Shown in pieces: positions 57,632 through 64,000 of a stretch of 64,000 bases of DNA. Source of the stretch: Hofstenia miamia (taxonomy: Eukaryota; Xenacoelomorpha; Acoela); contig SCFE01000054.1 in NCBI GenBank assembly GCA_004352715.1, positions 522,829-586,828 of the forward strand, given 5' to 3'. Under the pieces are notes generated by a model. The model was not told where the DNA came from. It ran no database searches and was given only the letters and a program-made list of their open reading frames with translations. Each line of letters opens with the position of its first letter. The stretch's first letter is position 1. The translations under genes and the position numbers were made by a program.

Positions 57632-57988
57632 TTGTTTTGCTTTGCAAAGTTTCTACTTGATTTCTTCGGAATGAAAACGTTGAAACAGCTTGAAAACGCC
57701 TTTGCGACATCGCAAATTTCTCGATCAACTTATTTTCGAAAGCTGAAAAAATTCGACAAGGAGAATCTCTCAAAAAAAGAAGAAGAAGTGGACGCCCTCG
57801 AAAAATTATTGGAAAATTCATTTAGAAATCAGTCGCAATTGCTCTCAAAAATCCCTATATTTCTGGAAAAAAAATTGCAAACGAAAGTCAACACATTTTG
57901 ACATCTGAAATGAAGTCCAATTTAATGAAATCAGTTTCAGTTCGTTTGAATGAAGTTATTTCTACAGGAGGAAAACAAATTAGACTTT
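57632..57988 (+). pseudogene. Unidentified coding remnant in intron
   Basis: A Lys/Glu-rich frame (MKTLKQLENAFATSQISRST and KFDKENLSKKEEEVDALEKL) shifts near 57885 into ESQHILTSEMKSNLMKSVSV and ends at TGA 57986. The frame change between two plausible coding segments suggests a decayed gene, perhaps of a transposon. I do not recognise it. Confidence 0.35.
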
Positions 57989-58103
57989 GATGCTATTTAC
58001 TTATAGTCCTTTAATTTCTTTAAAATCTTACCTTTCTTGAGTTGTTACGTTCAGTAGTTCAAAAGTAATATGCCTTTTTTCTAGTGTCATTTTTTTTGAA
58101 GCC

Positions 58104-58215
58104 ATATATATATATATATATATATATATTAGTGATGTGTGTAGATCTTTTTTACTACACACCCGCCTGACAAAAGCCTGACAACAAATGCTTTTCTACA
58201 CGTACCCACCTATAC
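58104..58215. repeat. (AT)n tract and TAGTGATGTG terminus-like words
   Basis: The AT tract at 58104-58129 is followed by TTAGTGATGTGTGTAGATC, then ACTACACACCCGCCTGACAA and CTACACGTACCCACC. The TAGTGATGTG start resembles a hAT-type end like that at 6720. No partner end was identified. Confidence 0.4.
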
Positions 58216-58339
58216 TCGAGAACATTACTTTCTTTGCTGCTATTTAACAATTGGAAGTCTTCAACAGCATTTCGAACACAACGCACATGCAGTGTATTCA
58301 AATTGTTTTCAAAATTTTACTCAAAATTAATGTTTGCCC

Positions 58340-59700
58340 AAATTTCATTAATGAAGTTGCAGACTTACATAAGTTTTCCAAGTTTCTTCATTGATAATAC
58401 AAGCTGATAAAGTATAAAATGCTAACTTATACCATCGAGTTTCATGTAAAGGTGGTATAGCGGCTTGTTGTGAAGGCTTTCCGTTGAAGACTTGCAATGT
58501 GCTAAACAACAAAAAATAATCACTTCGCTTCCTTGTGTCTGCAGAAAACAATAAAGGGTTCGGATGTTGCATTTTCTTTGCATTGCTGTTACAAAACTGA
58601 AATGCTTTAGTGAAGGATTCTTTGACTTCGAATCAACCCAAAAGAATATAACTTTTCGTAAAGCTAAATCCAAGTTTTACAGACAAAAAAGTTAAAGCTC
58701 CATTTATTCCCCGAGTATGGCGGATTCTGTGTCAGTAATAATCTTATCAACTTTCACATTATGTTGCATTACTTCTTTGTAAACTGCATCTGCAACATCT
58801 GTCCCTTTTTTGAAGCGATTTCATCAAAAAACACCAAATTTGAGTCTAGACACACTGCAATCAACTCTCTTGTTCTTCCATACAGCATTTCCTTACTCAT
58901 ATCAAACTGTAAAACAATTCCACCACGATTTTTATAAGTTCTATGAATTTATCATTAATTAACAAACCTTTCATTTTTATCGTGATTTGTAAATGCCTGA
59001 TTTCGAAGATGTGGTGTTCGCAAATATTTTTGACGTTTCTTTTGTGTGCAGTAGCTATTGAAGACTGCGACTTTCTTATTAATTCAACCGACTTTTTCGT
59101 AGAAAATCTTTCTTTTTAGCATGAGTCATGGTCATCTTCGTTCTCAAATTCAAAGCCAGAATCATTCGAAAAACATTCTTCTTCATCCTCAATATTTTAA
59201 ACAGTCCGGAATCTCTCTTTGTTGTTGTCTCTTGAGACTCGCTTTCTTGATTTTGCTTCAAGAACCTCAACATCTGTTTCTCTCTCTCCAATGTACATCT
59301 TACGACCACATTTTTGATCTCAAAGAAATTGTAACTCCCAAGCTTTTCTCTCATTATTCAGAAAGCGACTCTTTTTTAGTGCCTCTTCAAAATCAGGACT
59401 AGACAAATCAAACAGCTGAGGCTTAATAACTTTATGTTTGCTCTTTTAAACTAACTTTAGATTTCTAATACACTTTCCAGCTTTCTGCTTAATATTAGTA
59501 TGACTTCCTTCACTAGATTGTTCACAGTGTCATTTTGAGGCATTTTAGGATTACAATGTCTTAGGGACTTATATTTGCATTGCACATCTGCATTTGTAGG
59601 AAGTTGTACTTTATTAAACTTGAAATCCTTGAAAATTTTTTTAGCACATTGCTCCAGCATGTTTTTCGCGTTTCCATCTAAATGAGTCAATAATTAAGAA
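58340..59700 (-). pseudogene. Unidentified multi-frame coding remnant in intron
   Basis: Several minus-strand frames are protein-like: KFNKVQLPTNADVQCKYKSL (59457-59690), LFDLSSPDFEEALKKSRFLN, VAVFNSYCTQKKRQKYLRTP, FDMSKEMLYGRTRELIAVCL and VDKIITDTESAILGE (about 58735), then MQHPNPLLFSADTRKRSDYF (58348-58572). They are interrupted by stops and frameshifts. The order looks like one old gene of a transposon, since it sits in an intron in antisense. Family unknown. Confidence 0.4.
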
Positions 59701-59914
59701 ACAACAAAATTTCGAAATTGTCGAAGATAATAAGAAAATATTTTTGTTTACGTTTTTGAGGACTTCGATTTTCAAACAGTTTAACTCGCACCTTGCTATG
59801 GCGCCAGCTCATTATCACTTCAATTTGTCTCAAACTTTCAAACTAATGTTATAATCACCTTAAGAATGGGAATCTGATCACAAATCATAGTGTATCAAAA
59901 TAATTAACACCCTA

Positions 59915-59921
59915 ATATATA

Positions 59922-59956
<35 letters not shown>
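59915..59956. repeat. (AT)n microsatellite
   Basis: The AT tract ends about 45 bp before the next copy C exon. Confidence 0.85.
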
Positions 59957-59962
<6 letters not shown>

Positions 59963-60000
59963 TTATGTATTCTGATTTAAAGCTTTGGAATTTTGCAGAG

Positions 60001-60227
60001 CTAGAAATAACAAATATATTTTATTAGAAGCCTCTGAGATCAAATACAATCCTGAATTAAGAAAACAGGAGCAAGCTAATGAAGTTGTTGAATTCTGCTG
60101 GGCTACTACCTATGGCAGAGGAGTTGGACTTATTCCTACCGAATGCACTGATATGCAGAAGCAAGGCTTACTTTGTTATCCAAAATGCAAGTTACATTAT
60201 ACCGGCGTATTGTTTGTCTGTTGGCAG
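60001..60227 (+). CDS. Copy C exon: YGRGVG cysteine-rich repeat 1
   Basis: The acceptor GCAGAG gives the phase 1 entry required by the linker exon, and the donor TGGCAG|GTAATT leaves phase 0. The exon encodes NEVVEFCWATTYGRGVG, IPTECTDMQKQGLLCYPKC and VLFVCWQ. It is 89% or more similar to the B exon in the cysteine-rich part. An upstream AG two bases earlier would give a stop, which fixes the start. Confidence 0.78.
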
Positions 60228-61827
60228 GTAATTAATTCAAATAGACTACTGGTTCTATAAAAACAAGTTTGTTTGATATTTACTTGCTATGGTCAAATAT
60301 GTGTACCCTTTTAAGTCATCTGCATTTTGTATGGGTTTCTATATACAATCGTAAAGAAACGTAGAAATAATCTTAGCACTTACAAAGCACATATTCACAT
60401 ATATTAAGCTTAGCAAGGTTACGTTTCTAACATCAACATGCTAGTTTAAAAATAGTTATTATTAATTTGTATCATTATTATCATGACCAAATTCATTTTC
60501 CAAGTTCTTTATAAGTACTATAGTGGATACATTTCTGGATATAGTGTTACTGATTGCTTAATCACTGTAAAATCTGACATATATAGTAGCGAAATGAGAC
60601 CTGCAAAGAACCAATCAAATTCGTGATTACAATTGTGTTATATAGATTACACACAGAATATTGGAATACATAGCATGCTGAATCCAATTTTTGTTTAAAG
60701 TTTTTATCATACAAATACTGGAGGACTAAGAGAGCTATGATTTTTTCGGATTTTAGTTTATCTTTCATAATTAGAGACCTTTTTGGTTAGGTTCGAAAAA
60801 TGGAGGACGTTTTTTGAATTATTCATAAGATATAAGGACATTTACTTTGTAGTATTCTTGGAAATAAATTCAATGTTTTGATTATAATTGAATAAAAAAA
60901 TTTAAAAGTATATATAAACTAAGTCTTTCCCCGTGGCCAGGTCCTTGGTACTTACATGTAGAGGTGCAATATTTTAATCTAATTTATTTTTTCTGGAAAC
61001 TATATATACACATATTCCATATATTAAATTGAAAGTATTTTATTAAACATTTTTTAGAATAGCAAAAAATACTGACGCTTGATAATATTTAAAAACTACA
61101 GTACGTGAAAATTGTCATTAGTTAAATTTTTAAATTTTCAAAAATATAGTAGTAGTATACAATGGGCATGAGGATGCCGAATGGGATATTCTGAAGTTTT
61201 CGTAACACATATGACTATTTTGCATTGGCGAATGAACAGATTCTACCGGATGGTATCTAGTGAGCAAATGTTTTTGGACAAAATTTCATCAGGCGAAGTA
61301 ATTTTTTGATAAAATTTAAAAAAAAGAACAATATAGTTCTGCACTTATTCTATGAGCAAGTTATATAATTTGAATCGCTACACAAAATCAATTATTAAGA
61401 ATTCTTTAAATTTTTCATAGATAAATAGACGATTGAAATATTATTGCTACCTATGAAAAAAGAGAAGCTGAACTCCGAATTGCACTGAAATCAGGATTTT
61501 GTTTAGTGCAAGAGTCCCGGCCCAATATAAATAAGAGAACTAAATTATGATCTTATTATTTATATAAACCACGTAAAAAATTTTCATTGATTGTCCTAAG
61601 TTGTATCCAAATCATTATAATACCTAACAAGTGATATTCTTAGATATCACAATATTGAGGCCCATACGTACATAATACGTATTACAGATTTATATCATTT
61701 ATCAATCAGCTTTCTAATATGGCAGCTATGTAAATATATACATGTGTACTTACGATTCCTTAGGAAACCGCTTATATTTCTTTAATATAACAGAGTAACA
61801 ATTGATTTTTCAATGTAAGAAATTTAG
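60228..61827. other. Copy C intron, no gene seen
   Basis: This is AT-rich intron. The last 380 bp (61.45-61.83 kb) are homologous to the same intron in A and B, and 61755-61770 shows the site that is occupied by the TAA MITE in copy A. Confidence 0.7.
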
Positions 61828-61999
61828 GATTGCCCTGAAGGTTATGCAGATCACGGTGCCTTCTGCTTTAAGCCTCCGCCATATGGTAGAGGATGGGGTT
61901 ATCCTTGGAAATTCGGTGATCCTTTGTCTAAACAAGGAATGATTGAAAGATGTGAAGCTGATCATAAAGAACTGGGATGTGAAACATAGGGAGCAGTTG
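61828..61999 (+). pseudogene. Copy C exon: YGRG repeat with in-frame TAG
   Basis: This 172-nt exon runs from phase 0 to phase 1 with intact splice sites (AAATTTAG, GTTG|GTAAG). It encodes DCPEGYADHGAFCFKPPPYG and RGWGYPWKFGDPLSKQG. Codon 54 (61987-61989) is TAG where A and B have TGG. Read normally, the protein would stop after repeat 1 and part of repeat 2, losing repeat 3 and the C-terminal module, although the downstream exons show no other damage. Confidence 0.75.
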
Positions 62000-62066
62000 G
62001 TAAGTATGCGTAATGAATCTACATGGATTAAACTTACATCAAATTTTTTTCACGAGTTATCTTTAG

Positions 62067-62371
62067 CTTATCCGAAATGCAAAAAAGGATACCATAATGT
62101 TGGATGCTGCATTTGTTCTCCTGACTGTAAGGATGATCAAGTAGACATTGGAATAAGTTGTGCTAAAAAGTCTTACACGCGTGCAACTATTCTTCCAGAT
62201 TGTACCAGTGATCAAGAATATGATTTTGGCTTATGTTACAAAAAGTGTGATAAGGGCTACAATGGCGTTGGCCCAGTATGCTGGGGTTCCTGCCCTGCAG
62301 CTACACCTGTTAACTGTGGAATGGGATGCGCCATTGACCACGAAACTTGCATGTGGAATTTGTTTGATCAG
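62067..62371 (+). CDS. Copy C exon: cysteine-rich repeats 2-3
   Basis: This 305-nt exon (phase 1-0) has a TATCTTTAG acceptor and a GATCAG|GTAAAT donor. It encodes YPKCKKGYHNVGCCICSPDC, KDDQVDIGISCAKK, SYTRATILPDCTSDQEYD, FGLCYKKCDKGYNGVGPVCW and NCGMGCAIDHETCMWN. It is nearly identical to copy A, including the first 80 bp of the following intron up to an AT tract. Confidence 0.82.
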
Positions 62372-62434
62372 GTAAATTGGTTTGGTTTCGATATTTTCGA
62401 TGTTTATTTTATAAATAGTGCTTTGATTGGATCC

Positions 62435-62438
<4 letters not shown>

Positions 62439-62470
<32 letters not shown>
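62439..62470. repeat. (AT)n microsatellite
   Basis: This AT tract sits at the position where copy A runs into the gap at 2278. Confidence 0.85.
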
Positions 62471-62474
<4 letters not shown>

Positions 62475-62838
62475 ATTCATGTTTTCTGTGACCTAAGCTA
62501 CCGAAAAGTGTCCCTTCTTTTTGGCCGCCACTTTATATATTACAATATATGCAAATGAATTAACGATTCGAACTATGGCATAGCGTACTTAGCGTTACTT
62601 GAAACATGTATATAGCGTTAATAGATGCAGTTTAAGAAGGTAGTAACAAAAAGCTAGAAAGAGGTTTATAAAATTATATTTGCAGTAGGAACATCACATG
62701 ACTTAATATGGACTTAAATAAATAACACTCACAACTTTGTTAAATAAATTATAATTATAAATTGAACAGAGATATTGTTACCAAACTCTTACTCGAGATT
62801 TCGGAAATTGAAAATTTCAATTATCAATCAAAATTTAG

Positions 62839-63186
62839 GTTGTCTCAGCCGTTGATGTCATAGCAACCATTGGCTCTGCAGTTGTCACTGCTGGAGGCTC
62901 CTTGGCTGCGAAAACTGCAGCTCAGACATCAGCGAAGTTAGCAGCAAAAGCTGTTATGAAAAAAATTTCGAAGTTTGCTACGAAAGAGGGAATTGAAAAA
63001 GCAATTAAGGTTGCAGCTAAGGAAGGTCGTAAAACTATTGCCGAAACTGCTGCAGCTAGTGTTGCGGAAAACATTGCTTCCATTCAAGTTGGCAAGGAGG
63101 ATGAGTACCAATGGGACACCTTGGATCCTACAGGAATCTTGGGATTACTCAATGACTATTACCATCCCATTTGCAAATATCAATAA
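62839..63186 (+). CDS. Copy C last exon: Ala/Lys-rich C-terminal module
   Basis: This 348-nt exon has an AAATTTAG acceptor and a TAA stop. It begins VVSAVDVIATIGSAVVTAGG, continues with Ala/Lys helix-forming sequence (KLAAKAVMKKISKFATKEGI, AIKVAAKEGRKTIAETAAAS) and ends DPTGILGLL and PICKYQ. Length equals B and D. It is more diverged from B and D than they are from each other, with the open frame kept, which argues for coding constraint. Confidence 0.8.
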   Translation, partial: VVSAVDVIATIGSAVVTAGGSLAAKTAAQTSAKLAAKAVMKKISKFATKEGIEKAIKVAAKEGRKTIAETAAASVAENIASIQVGKEDEYQWDTLDPTGILGLLNDYYHPICKYQ

Positions 63187-63245
63187 AGGAAGTTCTATCT
63201 CTTTTGTATGTGTGAATTCTTTTCTTTACTCTACCTTGTAAGTTG

Positions 63246-63251
63246 AATAAA
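63246..63251 (+). terminator. AATAAA polyadenylation signal, copy C
   Basis: AATAAATAAATA lies 60 bp after the stop codon. Confidence 0.65.
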
Positions 63252-63305
63252 TAAATATCTCCTTTTTATTTCTAATATGCTGTGGTTCTAGCTCATGTCT
63301 AGTTC

Positions 63306-63307
<2 letters not shown>

Positions 63308-63357
<50 letters not shown>
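63308..63357. repeat. (AT)n microsatellite, about 50 bp
   Basis: This is the longest uninterrupted AT tract in the window, just downstream of copy C. Confidence 0.95.
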
Positions 63358-63359
<2 letters not shown>

Positions 63360-64000
63360 CCCAGGTAATCGACATACTGATCAGGAATAAGACTGTGTAA
63401 GTGACTTTCGGTAACAATCCCTATATCCACATGAACAGAGATTAAATCACTACCAAATGTATCACATGCCTTCATTCGACCAGTGCTTTTCTTACGAATA
63501 GAAAAGAAAAACAAACGGTAAATTGTTTCGTTTGTACCGCAAAACCACCATTATACAAAACTAAGTTACGAATTTTTAGATCACTTCCAGAGCACACAAT
63601 TTTGTATAAGCTGCCATCTTTTCGATAAAGAAGCTTCTCCTTTAATCTTTCATCCATTGCAAGGACTTTGCTTATAAATACCCTTGATTGCTATATGAAT
63701 TTGGCCGAAATGCATTTGACAAAATCTTCCTTTGATCCCTATGGCTTCCAAAAGTAACTATCACTGTTTACTATATTTGGATAATGTCACGGATATGTTG
63801 CAGGACCTCTGTTAACGTTTTTTCCTCATTACTAACATAATTATTACCAGACCCTTCTTTGATACCACTAATACGTACACTTGGTGAAATAATATCAAAT
63901 TATCTGCTGTACTTTGAGCTTTGCTAATATCAGTTGATACTACTTTGGCCTATTTAGACATTTTGTCTTCTATTGTAGCTATCCGGTTCATCATGTTCTT
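63358..64000 (-). pseudogene. LINE remnant: ORF1 and endonuclease start
   Basis: At the distal end, minus-strand frames read MNRIATIEDKMSK (coiled-coil-like) and RISGIKEGSGNNYVSNEEK (like the RRM-type part of LINE ORF1). Then come MDERLKEKLLYRKDGSLYKI and DIGIVTESHLHSLIPDQYVD, the start of an EEP endonuclease with its TES box (ITES in the family). Multiple stops and frameshifts are present. The endonuclease is cut by the AT tract at 63357. Confidence 0.6.

Larger units (their letters stand above)
48481..63186 (+). other. Gene model: trefoil / cysteine-rich / Ala-Lys protein, copy C
   Basis: Nine exons with consistent phases are found: 48481-48709, 51112-51264, 54055-54201, 54277-54417, 56856-56915, 60001-60227, 61828-61999, 62067-62371 and 62839-63186. 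They join in frame to about 593 codons, apart from one TAG in the seventh. The initiator Met must be in an unseen upstream exon. The order is signal peptide, four trefoils, linker, three cysteine-rich repeats, Ala/Lys C-terminus. An extracellular or mucus-associated role is inferred from trefoils and cysteine content only. Confidence 0.75.

Noticed and set aside
1-64000. tRNA, rRNA or other RNA genes
   Set aside because: I scanned for GGTTCGAAT/GGTTCAAAT-type B boxes and found only isolated partial matches (near 396 and 60790) without an A box or cloverleaf. A tRNAscan-SE and Infernal run would be decisive.

Overview
The window is AT-rich animal DNA (introns of 0.08 to 5 kb, many (AT)n tracts, polyadenylation signals, P-type trefoil domains), most likely from an AT-rich marine or freshwater invertebrate. 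A cnidarian of the hydrozoan type would fit, but the sequence does not settle the phylum. It is a draft scaffold with three 1000-N gaps, other gaps of 753, 179, 149 and 11 N, and four single-N joins. Several of these joins look like overlapping contigs laid end to end.

The only host gene family is a chimeric, probably secreted, cysteine-rich protein present in several copies. The fullest copy (C, + strand, 48481-63186, nine exons found) has a signal-peptide-like start, four trefoil domains, a charged linker, three tandem cysteine-rich repeats (Y-G-R-G ... G-L-C-Y-x-K-C-K ... V-C-W type) and a last exon coding a hydrophobic stretch plus a long Ala/Lys helix region ending PICKYQ. Copy B (+, 19699-24257) has the cysteine-rich and last exons. 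Copy A (-, 7.7-2.36 kb) has the linker and two cysteine-rich exons, perhaps a decayed trefoil exon. Copy D is an orphan last exon (-, 13104-13451) in the left arm of a large inverted repeat whose right arm holds B's last exon. Copies B and C each carry an in-frame stop, at adjacent codons of the same exon, while A reads through there.

Region by region: 0-8 kb, copy A, a TAA-flanked MITE and GC-rich word repeats. 8.8-9.6 kb, a foldback element built of TTCGCCCA words with a 9-bp target duplication. 11.3-15.7 kb, left inverted-repeat arm. 15.7-19.6 kb, gaps, a small MITE, a deleted mariner and a LINE endonuclease remnant. 19.7-26.5 kb, copy B and the right arm. 26.5-38.4 kb, a degenerate Ty3/gypsy-type LTR retrotransposon with gag, protease, RT, RNase H, integrase and a long third coding region, split by two assembly duplications. 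38.4-43.9 kb, MITEs, a second related gypsy remnant and a CCACTGG-word foldback. 44-48 kb, gene-poor with a hAT-like MITE. 48.5-63.2 kb, copy C with a mariner and unidentified coding remnants in its introns. 63.3-64 kb, a second LINE remnant.

In functional terms the window is one expanding and partly decaying secreted-protein family embedded in old transposons. All transposon genes seen are broken.
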